Below, in pieces: positions 20,557-30,765 of a DNA stretch of 50,447 nucleotides (the stretch's first letter is position 1; every line of letters begins with the position of its first letter). Under the pieces are notes generated by a model that saw only the letters and a list, made by a program, of their open reading frames with translations, had not been told where the DNA came from and ran no database searches. The position numbers and the translations under genes were made by a program. Source of the DNA: Bin5 sp965218625 (GTDB lineage Bacteria > Chloroflexota > Anaerolineae > Caldilineales > Caldilineaceae); assembly GCA_965218625.1 (NCBI GenBank), contig CBDCLG010000007.1, positions 1 through 50,447 on the forward strand. Direction: 5' to 3'.

Positions 20557-20584
20557 TTGACACAGCCACTTTGCCTCTTATAGA
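20557..20584 (+). promoter_or_regulatory. Promoter of the large secreted protein
   Basis: A perfect TTGACA (20557-20562), a 16-nt spacer and TATAGA (20579-20584) predict a start near 20592, some 75 nt before the ATG at 20668. Confidence 0.7.
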
Positions 20585-20667
20585 TTTTGAGTAGGACTCT
20601 TGTGATATTCTTGGTTCCCCGAAATTTGCAGGGGAAGAAACGGTCAGATAGCGGAAAAGGAAACTTG

Positions 20668-23600
20668 ATGCGACAGCGCCAAGGAACGCTGCTTTGTATT
20701 GCGGTTGGGCTGGCATTCGTGCTGGTCGTTTCGTTGATCTCACTGCTCGCCCCGCGCCAGGGAACGGCCTACGCCCAATCCAGCTCATCTGCTGTTGTCT
20801 CGATTGGTCAGAACAGGTTGCCCCAGGGGGGAAAGACGTACCTTGTGGCCGAGTTCAGAAATATGCCGCAGGACCCCAACGACGATTCCGCATTCCACCC
20901 CGATGTCGATTTCAGGTTAGACCTGCAGCGCGATTCAGACGGCAGCTGGGTCGACGAAGACGACTGCACCCCAAGTTTATTCGGCAGGAACTACTCCTTC
21001 GACACCTGGTGGAGAGACGACATTCTGGTTTTCGGCGGGACTGACAACCTCGTTATTGAGAAGAAACTGTCCCGTCGGTACGTACCGGGTCGTGACGACG
21101 GCGCGGTATCGCTCCACGAACACAGTATTTGTCACCACGACCAACAGTCTAACCATCATCAATGGGCCAAGAGTCGCAATCGAATTTCCCGCCGGACCCT
21201 ACTATCGCGGCAATGAGATCGACATCGACCTGGACTTCAGCTACCTGAACAATCTGCAGGACCGGTCGGGTCTCAGCTACCGCGCCGACGTTATGCGGAT
21301 CATTTCGGCAGATTCTCGCAACTATGCAGATCCATGTGAAGGGACGGGGCTGGGCAACGTCGACAAGAGCAGCGACGTAAACAACCATTTAAGCAATCGT
21401 GCGGATTCACCCAGTGGCTCGATCAATGGTCAGGACCCTGACGGAACCGTCGAAATCGACGCCAAGGTCGCCGACACATGTGAAACCGGCGCCTACTCCC
21501 TGACAGTTCAACTCTGGAATTCCTCCAAAAACGAACTGATGACCGCCAAGAAAGGGTTCGTCGTCACCACCGATCCCAATGCGACTCCTTTCGCGAAGAT
21601 GATACTGTCAAGCAACGCCGTCGAGGTAGGCACTGAGATAAGATATACGGCAAAGTTTTACGACCTGGCGTCTTACGAAGGCAAATCGGTCAAATACCGT
21701 TCCGAACTTACCAAGGACGGAGCTGACGCGCCCGACACCTGCAAAGACGGGCTTTATGATATCGATGTTGGGGGTGTGCTCCACGGCAACCCCGGAGTTT
21801 CCGGCGGCGACATTCCTTCAAACTGTCCGGAGGGCAGCTACACCATTAAGGTCATCCTGAAAGACGCTGACGAAAACGAGCTCCTCACGGCATCCGCTGA
21901 TTTCACCATCGGCAACCCGGTCGACCTGGAACCAGAGGCGCCAAAGAATGTCCCGTCCTACACGGCGAGACAGAATGACTGGTTCAGCGAGCAGTTGCCG
22001 GAGGGTTCTGGCGGCAACGGAGCGCTCACCTATGGCGCCACCGGACTGCCGGCCGGCCTTGATTTCAATGAATCCACCCGTACGATTCACGGTACGCCGA
22101 CCGAACACGGCATCTTCACAGTCAGATATACTGTGACCGACAGCGACGGTGACTCGGCCCACGTCAACATCAGTCTAACCGTGGAACAAGATCTCCAGCC
22201 AACCTTCGGCTCGACTACGATTCCCAACTACACGGGACTGGAAGACTCTGTCTTTACCCAGCAACTGCCGACCGCGTCCAGCGGCAACGGCTCCCTCAAG
22301 TATGACGCAACGGGGCTGCCGGCCGGTCTTACCTTCATCGCCTCGACGCGCACCATTACCGGCACGCCCCCGACCCCTGGCATCGGACACGTGGATTACA
22401 CCGCCACCGACACGGACGGCGACGTGGCCAGGCAGAGCTTCATAATCACTATAACCACTGACCTGCAGCCGGTGCTGGACCCGCAAAACGACCTTACCGG
22501 AAGAGTGGGGTCCCACTTCGCAAAATTTCTGTCACAGGCAACGGGCGGAAATGGGACGCTCGAATACGAGGTATCCTCACCGCTTCCGGCAGATCTTGAA
22601 TTCATCGACTCCCTCGTAAAGATCAAGGGGACGCCAACTGAAGACGGCACGACCACCGTAACCCTGACAGTCACCGATAAGGACGGTGACACCGACAGCC
22701 ATGACTTCCAGATCGTCATCCAGCCGGACAATCAACCCACGCTGGCTGCCGTCGACAACTTCACGGGGCGCGTAGGATCCACCTTCGATGAGTCGTTGCC
22801 GCAGGGCAGCGGCGGCGACGGCGATCTGGACCACGACATTACGACGACGCTCCCGGACGGCCTCACTTTCAACGAGGCACAGTTCAAAATATCGGGAACG
22901 CCGACCACGCACGGCAACACCGATGTCACCTACGTTGTCACCGACGAAGACGGCGACCAGGCCACCCGGTCCTTCAGGATCACGATCGAACGGGACAATC
23001 AGCCTGCGTTGGGAACGATCCCAGGCTATAACGCGAAGGTCGGCGACCTGTTCACCCAAGATCTGATCGCGGCGACCGGCGGTGACGGCGACATCGGATA
23101 TACCGCGGATCCCCTGCCCGCAGGACTCGTATTCATTGAAAGCTCGCGCACGATTACCGGGACGCCTACGACCGACGGCACGACAAGTGTGGTCTACACC
23201 GCGACCGATGAGGACGGCGACGAGGTTCAAAAGACCTTCGACATCGTCGTCTACCTGAAGCCCTCACTTGCCGATGTCTCTGATGTTATGGCGACGAAGG
23301 ACGCGCTCTTTACCCTCGAGCTGCCCGAAGTCGAAGGCGGCAGAGGGCCATTCAGATACACGGCCAGCCCGCGGCCCGCCGGTCTCAATTTCAATCGAGT
23401 CGTCGCAGACTATCACCGGGACGCCCACAACAATTGAGGACGTCGACGTCACCTACACCGTGACCGATGCCGACGGTGACACGGCCAGCGTCGAATTTGA
23501 GATTTCCGTCAGCGAAGGCGACACTGAGCCTACGCTGCAGCCGATCGACGATCAATTCGCGCGCAAGGGCTCCCCCTTCAGTTTCACACTTCCCCGCCCG

Positions 23601-26499
23601 GCGGGCGGCAACGCGCCCTATACCTATACGGCTACCCCCCTACCAACCGGCCTGTCCTTCAATGACTCTGACCTCATGATAGAAGGGACGCCTACCCAGG
23701 TAGAGGATGTGAGCGTGACCTACACCGTTACCGACACGGACCTTGACGTCGCGAGCCAGTCATTTACCATCCAGGTCAGGGACGACCTGATGCCGAGTTT
23801 TAACAGTATTGACGACTTCGACGCCAGAGTGGACTCGTCCTTCAGCCAAGTGTTGCCGGAGTCGATCAGCGGCGACCTGCCAATCACCTACACTGCCACG
23901 AATCTGCCGGACGGCCTCACCTTCGCATCGGACTCGCGTACGATTTCCGGAACACCGACTTCACCAGTTACTAAGACTGTCACCTACGGCGCTAAGGACG
24001 AAGACGGCGACACGGCCAGCGTCGATTTCGACATTATCGTTAGCCCGGACAGCCAGCCCACTCTGGAGGATGTTGAAGATTTCAGGGCCAGGCGGGGCGA
24101 CCCCTTGGAGAAACAGCTGCCCGCCGCGACCGGAGGCGACGGTACGCTCGTCTACTCCGCGCAAGGCCTGCCGACCGGGCTGGATTTCATCACGTCGACC
24201 CAGATAATCACGGGAACACCGACCCGGGACGGCAACTACACCGTCACCTACGCGGTCGTCGACGAGGACAACGACCGGAGCAGCGTAGAGTTCAAGATCG
24301 ACGTGGCCGAAAATTGGCACTCGAACACGCCCAACAACAACAATAACAACAACAACAATAACAATAACAACAACAACGGGGGCAACAACGGGGGCAACAA
24401 CGGGGGCAGCAACGGCGGCAGCAATGGCGGCAGCAATGGCGGCAGCAACGGCGGCAGCAACGGCGGCAACAACGGGGGCAGCAACGGCGGCAGCAACGGC
24501 GGCAACAACGGGACCCACTACCACGTCCACGACAAACGGGGGCAGCAACGGCGGCAGCAACGGCGGCAGCAACGGCGGCAGCAACGGCGGCAGCAACAAT
24601 GGCGGTAACAATGGCGGCACCACTGTCAAGAGCCCAGGTTACAACAGCGGCAACAGCGGAGGAAATCCATACAAATTCGTTTCCTCCAATCCCTGTCTGA
24701 CGCCGATCAGCAGTGCGCCCACCAATGTGCCGGTAGCCATTACCACACCCTACCTCCTCAACGTGCGCCGTGGGCCGGGCCTGACCTACGAGGTTATCAC
24801 CACCGTTCCGGCAGGTACCCGCGCCAACATCTACGGCCGCGACTCGACCGATGACTGGTTCCAGGTCGAGATCGCGGGGATAACAGGAAGGGTCTGGATC
24901 TACCAGGACCTGACGACAGTTCAAGGCAACATTAACACGGTCCCCTTCCTGACCCAGTCCGATATCGACTCGATTGGCAGTCCGACCGACGGCCCGCTTG
25001 CCATCACCAAGCCCAATCTGCTGAACGTCCGCTCTGGTCCGGGCCTGACCTACAACATCCTGACGACCGTTCCCAGCGGGACCCAGGGCAGAATTGTCGG
25101 CATCAGCCCGGACCATCAGTGGTACCTGGTGCAGCTGGGCGTTCTCAGCCAGCCCGCCTGGGTCTATGCCAGTCTGACCACGGTGACCGGGTCTCTCGCC
25201 TCGGTCCCGCAGTACACGCAGACTCAGCTTGGCGGAATTGCCGTCGTGTGCGACAAGCCGCTCGCCATCACCGTGCCTTACCTCCTCAATGTCCGCGGCG
25301 GACCGGGCCTCGAATATGACGTCCTGATGTCCGTACCGCAAGGCACGCAGGCAGAGATTGTCGGCATTGGCCCGCAAAACGAGTGGCTCTACGTCGAGCT
25401 GGATGCCCTGACCGAGCCGGCCTGGATCTTCAAGGACCTGGCAACGGTGATCGGCTCGCTGGCAAACGTGCGCCAGATCCCAACGTGGCAGGTCGGTCAG
25501 CCCGTCCAGCCGCTTCAACCTGAACAACCCGGCACCGCGAACGAGGGCGACCGGCCACTGGCAATAACCTACTCGTCGCTCGTCAACGTGCGCGAGGGGC
25601 CGGGCGATAACTACAATGTCGTGATCGCGGTCGGTCAGGGAACGCGCGCCCGGATCCTGGGCATCGATCCGGCGCATGAGTGGTACCTGGTCGAAATTGA
25701 CGGGCTCGACCAGCTTGGCTGGATCTTCGAGGACCTGACCGTGCTGGTCGGATCCCTGTTCGGTGTCAAGCGCGTTACGGCTGAAGAGATCTCCATGATC
25801 CCGGCGGCGATTTCTCAGATCCCGGTCCTCAACGTGCGCTCTGGGCCGAGCACCAGCTACGGAATCGTCACGACGATCTCCCCGGGCGTGTGGTACCAGA
25901 TACTTGGCATCAGCGCCAGCTCCAACTGGTTCAGGATCAAGTTGGACGGGGTTGCCGGCCAGGCCTGGGTCTTCCGCGACCTGACACGCCTGGTTGGCCC
26001 GCTGGCCGGCGTGACGCGGATTGCCGCGGGCGATGGTTCTCCTCCGGCAACGGCCGCCTCGCCGCCACAAAGTGAGCAGCAGGCGAGTCCGCAGCAGCCA
26101 GCTTCACCGCCGCCTGCTTCACAGGCGCCGGCCGTAAGCTCGATAACGATTGAGTTGTCGCTGCCGGACGACGGCCGCATCAACCTCGATGTGACCTGGA
26201 CCGACACCAGCGCCTGCGCCCAGGTCTACAATCTCTACTACCGGGCCAGCTCCGATTCGTCGGTATACTTCTCGCTTGAAACGGCAGTGACTTCGTCTAC
26301 GGACGGTTCCAAGAGCCTGAGCTTCGAGACGCTGCCCGTCAGCAGCTTCATATCCGCCTGGTGCGGATCGAGAAGCGGGGGACGGCAGGTCGCCGAAGTC
26401 CAGATCGACCCGACCCAGGCCGGCACCTACAGTTCCCTGCCCGAACAGCCGTCGTCCGACGCTTTGGCGCTGGAGCGGCCCGCGAATGCCGACGACTGA
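20668..26499 (+). CDS. Giant secreted Ig-repeat/SH3b protein (three frameshifts)
   Basis: The ATG at 20668 (after AAAAGGAAA) opens a signal peptide with hydrophobic core LLCIAVGLAFVLVVSLISLL and a likely cleavage after TAYA-Q. The protein, about 1,940 residues, then has three cysteine-bearing beta-rich repeats (to about 21927), nine tandem Ig-like repeats of about 87 residues (21928-24318, each ending like YTVTDxDGD...), an Asn then Gly-Gly-Ser-Asn linker, and five SH3b domains (24731-26020; LNVRSGPGLTYN motif). A Pro/Gln-rich spacer and a final beta-rich domain close it. SH3b domains suggest cell-wall or glycan binding. Frames break near 21061-21066, 23391-23395 (extra A) and 24510-24512 (extra G); the domains resume in register each time. 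No sortase motif, transmembrane anchor or enzymatic domain was seen. Likely an adhesin or envelope scaffold. Confidence 0.85.
21928..24318 (+). repeat. Nine tandem Ig-like (He_PIG type) repeats
   Basis: Each unit of roughly 260 bp encodes the order: a D-x-Q-P start, a G-rich LP...GGxG segment, LPxGLxF, an I-x-GTPT turn and a final YTVTDxDGD strand. The units are diverged from each other at protein level, so this is an old array, not a recent expansion. Acidic DxDGD segments could bind calcium. Confidence 0.85.
24332..24622 (+). repeat. Asn run and 12-bp Gly-Gly-Ser-Asn codon repeats
   Basis: A run of AAC/AAT codons (about 15 Asn) is followed by many copies of a 12-base unit ggcggcagcaac and its variants, with a short Thr-rich interruption near 24511-24535. 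It encodes a flexible linker between the Ig-like array and the SH3b domains. Slippage could change its length. One of the three frameshifts of the gene falls here. Confidence 0.9.
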
Positions 26500-26578
26500 T
26501 CCAGTTCGAGGAGATGACTCCGACAAACCTGGTTTTTGAAGACGCCCTTTCTAAGTCAATTCTATTGCAGCGCAAAAG

Positions 26579-26620
26579 CGGGCCTCCCTTTCCATCCCGG
26601 CAGCGGAGGCCCGTCGTTTT
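26579..26620 (+). terminator. Terminator after the secreted-protein gene
   Basis: A perfect 9-bp stem (CGGGCCTCC at 26579-26587, GGAGGCCCG at 26605-26613) with a 17-nt loop is followed by tcgtttt. It lies about 80 bases after the stop codon. Confidence 0.82.
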
Positions 26621-26650
26621 CGCGAGTGCCCATTGGACGCTCCATCAGTT

Positions 26651-26680
26651 TTCCGAGCGCGTCAACTCCTTATGTATAAT
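26651..26680 (+). promoter_or_regulatory. Probable promoter of the Gld-type ABC operon
   Basis: A perfect TATAAT at 26675-26680 lies 18 nt after a poor TTCCGA. The start would be near 26687, about 60 nt before the ATG at 26746. The separate terminator and promoter mean that the ABC genes are not simply read through from the secreted-protein gene. Confidence 0.6.
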
Positions 26681-26745
26681 GGCTCCGTGAAGTTTCCGCC
26701 CCGGTTATCTGTGCTGACGTCAAGTCAAGGGCATCAAGAGTCGGA

Positions 26746-27759
26746 ATGATTCAAGTACGAGGTCTTTCCAAGTCGTATGGGACGGTCGAGGCACTGCGTA
26801 GCGTCTCATTTGACGTCGCTGACGGGGAAATTGTCGGCCTGCTCGGGCCCAATGGGGCTGGGAAGACCACCTTGATCAAGGCGCTGACGGGCTATCTGGA
26901 ACCGGACAGCGGCTATGCCACTGTAGGCGGGGTCGATGTGATCGCAGACCCCCGCCGCGTCCAAGCGGAAATCGGCTACCTGCCTGAAAACACGCCCCTC
27001 TATCCCGAACTTACAGTGCAGGCATACTTACAACTGATGGCCGACCTGCGCCTTGTGCCTCAGGACCGACAAGCGAAACAGATCGCTCAGGCCGTTGACG
27101 CGACCGGGCTGACCGGCCGGCTGACGCAGCCGATCGGTCAGCTCAGTAAGGGCTTGCGCCAGCGCGTTGGCCTGGCGCAAGCGATCCTGCACAGACCGCA
27201 GCTGCTGATCCTGGATGAGCCGACCATCGGCCTCGATCCCACGCAGATCGTAACGATCCGCGACCTGATTCGGAGGCTTTCCGGGAACAGTACAGTCCTG
27301 TTTTCGACACATATTCTTTCGGAAGTCGAGACGCTGTGCGACCGTGCCATTATTCTGATAAACGGACAACTGCGAGCCGACGCGCGTATCGCCGACCTTG
27401 CCGAGTCCCGCGGCGTCCTGCTTACACTTGATGAAAGGGTTGAAGGGGGAGAGGCGGCCCTGCTTCAGCTTCCCGGCGTGGAGGCCGTCAAGGTTGAGGC
27501 CATTGATGAAGGGCGCGCCCTCTATCGAATTGCCGCGGGAGACAACAAGGAGTTGGCGCCGGCGGTTTTCCTCCTGTCCAAAGAGCGGGACTGGCCGGTT
27601 CGCGAGTTGCGAAACGATACCCGCGCGCTTGAGTCGGTTTTCAATCAGCTGGCCCTGGCCCCGTCCCTATCGACGGCGCCAGACGGCGCCGCTGCGGCAG
27701 GGCGCGAACGATCTCTTGAAGACGCCCCCGAAGAATTATGGGGCAGTAACACAATGTAG
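26746..27759 (+). CDS. ABC transporter ATPase (GldA-like)
   Basis: This 337-residue ATPase drives the ABC-2 permease encoded next. It has Walker A GPNGAGKT (34-41), signature LSKGLRQRVG, Walker B LLILDEPTIGLD, an H-loop in FSTHILSEVE, and a C-terminal extension of about 110 residues typical of the GldA/NatA-like branch. In Bacteroidetes the Gld ABC proteins are needed for gliding, but outside that phylum related operons are of unknown function. The next gene starts 72 nt downstream. Confidence 0.93.
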   Translation: MIQVRGLSKSYGTVEALRSVSFDVADGEIVGLLGPNGAGKTTLIKALTGYLEPDSGYATVGGVDVIADPRRVQAEIGYLPENTPLYPELTVQAYLQLMADLRLVPQDRQAKQIAQAVDATGLTGRLTQPIGQLSKGLRQRVGLAQAILHRPQLLILDEPTIGLDPTQIVTIRDLIRRLSGNSTVLFSTHILSEVETLCDRAIILINGQLRADARIADLAESRGVLLTLDERVEGGEAALLQLPGVEAVKVEAIDEGRALYRIAAGDNKELAPAVFLLSKERDWPVRELRNDTRALESVFNQLALAPSLSTAPDGAAAAGRERSLEDAPEELWGSNTM

Positions 27760-27831
27760 AGGAAGACGCGTCCACAGTTCGCCCGCCAGAACGCGCTCGC
27801 CGACTGGAGCAATCCGCCGGAGACTTTCCAC

Positions 27832-30750
27832 ATGGGGCAAGTTCGCTCCCTACTCCGCAAAGAGCTGGACATCTATTTTGGCTCGCCGGTCGCCATCATC
27901 TTTGTGGGGACATTCCTGGCCGTAACTCTCTACCTCTTTTTCTGGCTGGACAGCTTCTGGCTGCGGGGCCTGGCCGACGTGCGCCCCCTCTTTCGCTGGA
28001 TGCCTCTCCTGCTCATTTTCCTCATGGCCGCGTTGACAATGCGGCAGTGGAGTGAGGAGCAGCGCACCGGCACACTTGAGCTCCTTCTCACTTTGCCGGT
28101 CGCGACATCGCAGCTGGTCCTTGCCAAATTCCTATCCGTCCTGATCATGGCGCTGGCAGCGTTGGCTCTGACGCTGCCCCTGCCGTTGACCGTTTCGCTC
28201 CTCGGCGATCTCGACTGGGGTCCCGTCTGGGCCGGTTACCTGGCCGCGCTTTTGCTCGCTGCCGCCTACGCCGCGATCGGACTCTGTCTCTCCTCCCGCA
28301 CCGACAATCAGCTGGTCGCACTGATCTCGACGCTCCTGCTGGGCGGAACTTTCTATCTTATCGGCACACGCGGCCTGACCGACTTCACCGGCACGCAGCT
28401 TGGGAACGTGCTGCGCGCCTTCGGCACAGGCAGCCGTTTCGAAAGCATCGAGCGCGGCGTCATCGATCTGCGAGACCTAGTCTACTATTTGTCGCTGACA
28501 CTGACATTCCTGATGCTGAATGTGCTCTCCCTCGAAGCCAAACGCTGGAGCCGGAGCGTTCCGGCGCGGCCAAGGAGGCTGCAAAAGCTCCTCCTCGCAG
28601 GCCTGATTGCGACCAACCTCGTCCTGACCAATGTCTGGCTCCATCCGCTGCGGGTCCTGCGCGCGGATACGACCGCTACGCGTGCCTTCACGCTCTCCTC
28701 AGCTACCACGGACCTGCTGGGTACACTGCAGGAGCCGCTGCTGGTGCGAGCCTATGTCAGCGGCAAGACACATCCGCTGTTGGCGCCGCTCGCGCCCCAG
28801 CTCGCCGACATGCTGCGCGAGTACGAGATTGCAGCCCGCGGCCGTCTCAGCGGGGAAGTCATAGACCCAGCCTTCCACCCTGAGATCGAGGCCGAAGCCA
28901 ACCAGACCTACGGCATTCAACCCACCCCGTTCCGGGTCGCCGATCGCTACGAGTCTTCGGTTATCAACTCCTATTTCGATATTCTGGTCCGCTACGGCGA
29001 TCAAAGCGTCACTCTCGGCGCTGACGATCTGATATCGCTCACTGCCCATCGTGACGGCGGCGTCGAAGTCGGCTTCCGCAATCTCGAATATGATCTCACG
29101 CGCGCGATCAAGCGGGTTGTCTACGGCTTCCAGAGCGTGGAGGCGATTCTATCGTCGCTGGATGAACCGGCCCATCTGCGGTTGATCGTCACCCCTGCCT
29201 TGCTTCCGGATATTGTCCGGGACGCGCCTTCCATCATCGTATCGGCAGCCGAGCAAATCGGCGCCGAGGCCGGGGGTAAATTCACCTTCGAGACAATCGA
29301 TCCTGACGCGGCCAGCGCAACGTTGGACCGGCAGATGCTGCTTGAAGACTATGGCCTGCAGCCCTATCCGGTCTCCTTCTTTTCCGCAGACAGCTACTTC
29401 CTGCACATGCTGTTGCAGGTCGGCGGCCGGGTCGATCTCCTCTATCCCGCCGGCGACCTGACCGAAGGCAGCATTCGCACCGCAATCGAAGCCGGGCTGC
29501 GACGCGGCGCGCCCGGCTTCCTCAAGGTTGTCGGTCTGTGGACGCCCACGCCTGTCCCAGCCGCCGATGCGTTCGGTCAGCCTCGCCAGCAGCTCTCCTC
29601 CTGGCATCTGATCGGTGAGCAGCTGCACAGCGAATATGCTCTTCAACTGCCCGATCTTGAGACGGGCCAGGTTCCCGCCGAGATCGATGTGCTGCTGCTT
29701 ATCGCTCCCCAGCGAATGAGTGACAAAGCGCGCTACGCTGTCGACCAGTATCTGATGCGCGGCGGCTCAGTCGTGGTCGCCCACGCAAGCCACTCGTTCA
29801 CCCCCGACCCGTTCAGCGGCGAATTGCGTCTTTCCCCGGTGGAGGGCGGACTGGGCACATTGCTGGCGCACTATGGTATCGACCTGTCTCAGATGTTGGT
29901 GATGGATCCCCAGAATGAACCATTCCCCATAGCCATTGAACGCCAGGCCAACGGGGCAACAGTACGCGAGATTCAGACGGTCCCCTATCCCTATTTCGTG
30001 GACGTGCGCAGCGATGGAATGGACCGGGGCCATCCGCTGCTGGCCGGTCTCAACGCGGTAACGCTCAACTGGACCTCACCGATTACACTCGACGCCGCCA
30101 AAAATGCCGACCGGGAAGCAACCGATCTGCTCAGGTCGACCGCGTTCTCCTGGCTTAGGGGCGACACCAATATCCAGCCCGACTTTGCGCTATACCCCGA
30201 CTTCGGATTCCCGATTGAAGGTGAGGTCGGGCCACGCACGCTGGCTGTCGCAGTCCAGGGGCCGTTCGAGAGCTACTTCCGCGACAGGCCATCGCCCTGG
30301 ACAGCGGACGTACCTGCGCCAACCTCGGACAGTGGACCCGCTGATGCGCCGGGCGTCTTTCTCGATCAGAGTGTCGCCGACGCGCGCCTCGTCGTCTTTG
30401 GCAGCGCTCACTTCGTTGACGACTTCGTGCTCGAGCTTTCGCGCAACCTACTGGGAAGCGATCGCTTCCTCAACAACCTCTTCCTGATGCAAAACGCGGT
30501 CGACTGGAGCGTTGAAGACCTGGAATTGCTCACGATTCGTGCGCGCGGCGGCGGTGCGCCTCTTCTCTTTCCCCTCGCGCCGCCGCAGCAGTCGGCCTGG
30601 GAGCTTGTCAACTACCTGCTTGCTCTTGCGGCCCTTCTGGCGTTGGCCTTCCTTTGGCGCTGGCGCAAACGGCAGGGGCAGCCGATCGAATCTGGGCCGT
30701 TGACCCGTCACGTCGAGTCCCAAAGCGAAACAGATAGAGTACGAGACTGA
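27832..30750 (+). CDS. ABC-2 permease fused to a GldG-like auxiliary domain
   Basis: This 972-residue protein fuses two parts that are often separate (GldF and GldG). Residues 1-240 are an ABC-2 permease with about six hydrophobic helices and the amphipathic segment MRQWSEEQRTGTLELLLTLP. A further helix (LLLAGLIATNLVLTNVWL) then leads to a large extracytoplasmic part of the ABC_transp_aux type, with VVGLWTPTP and IDVLLLIAPQRMSDKARYAVDQYLMRGGSVVV. A last helix (ELVNYLLALAALLALAFLW) and a basic tail end it. The gene is unbroken. Substrate and direction of transport cannot be inferred. Confidence 0.9.
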   Translation: MGQVRSLLRKELDIYFGSPVAIIFVGTFLAVTLYLFFWLDSFWLRGLADVRPLFRWMPLLLIFLMAALTMRQWSEEQRTGTLELLLTLPVATSQLVLAKFLSVLIMALAALALTLPLPLTVSLLGDLDWGPVWAGYLAALLLAAAYAAIGLCLSSRTDNQLVALISTLLLGGTFYLIGTRGLTDFTGTQLGNVLRAFGTGSRFESIERGVIDLRDLVYYLSLTLTFLMLNVLSLEAKRWSRSVPARPRRLQKLLLAGLIATNLVLTNVWLHPLRVLRADTTATRAFTLSSATTDLLGTLQEPLLVRAYVSGKTHPLLAPLAPQLADMLREYEIAARGRLSGEVIDPAFHPEIEAEANQTYGIQPTPFRVADRYESSVINSYFDILVRYGDQSVTLGADDLISLTAHRDGGVEVGFRNLEYDLTRAIKRVVYGFQSVEAILSSLDEPAHLRLIVTPALLPDIVRDAPSIIVSAAEQIGAEAGGKFTFETIDPDAASATLDRQMLLEDYGLQPYPVSFFSADSYFLHMLLQVGGRVDLLYPAGDLTEGSIRTAIEAGLRRGAPGFLKVVGLWTPTPVPAADAFGQPRQQLSSWHLIGEQLHSEYALQLPDLETGQVPAEIDVLLLIAPQRMSDKARYAVDQYLMRGGSVVVAHASHSFTPDPFSGELRLSPVEGGLGTLLAHYGIDLSQMLVMDPQNEPFPIAIERQANGATVREIQTVPYPYFVDVRSDGMDRGHPLLAGLNAVTLNWTSPITLDAAKNADREATDLLRSTAFSWLRGDTNIQPDFALYPDFGFPIEGEVGPRTLAVAVQGPFESYFRDRPSPWTADVPAPTSDSGPADAPGVFLDQSVADARLVVFGSAHFVDDFVLELSRNLLGSDRFLNNLFLMQNAVDWSVEDLELLTIRARGGGAPLLFPLAPPQQSAWELVNYLLALAALLALAFLWRWRKRQGQPIESGPLTRHVESQSETDRVRD

Positions 30751-30765
30751 AAACCGGACCGTAGC

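Noticed and set aside
20364..20594. Plus-strand frame of 76 codons before the secreted-protein gene
   Set aside because: The predicted promoter of the next gene lies inside its 3' end. It has no clear ribosome-binding site or known domain.
24332..24622. Possible CRISPR-like array
   Set aside because: The repeats are contiguous 12-base codon units in frame with a protein. There are no unique spacers and no cas genes.
24292..26070. Minus-strand frame of 592 codons with Cys/Arg-rich end
   Set aside because: It is antisense to the SH3b and linker part of the secreted protein; the Cys/Arg run is just the complement of the Gly-Ser-Asn repeats.
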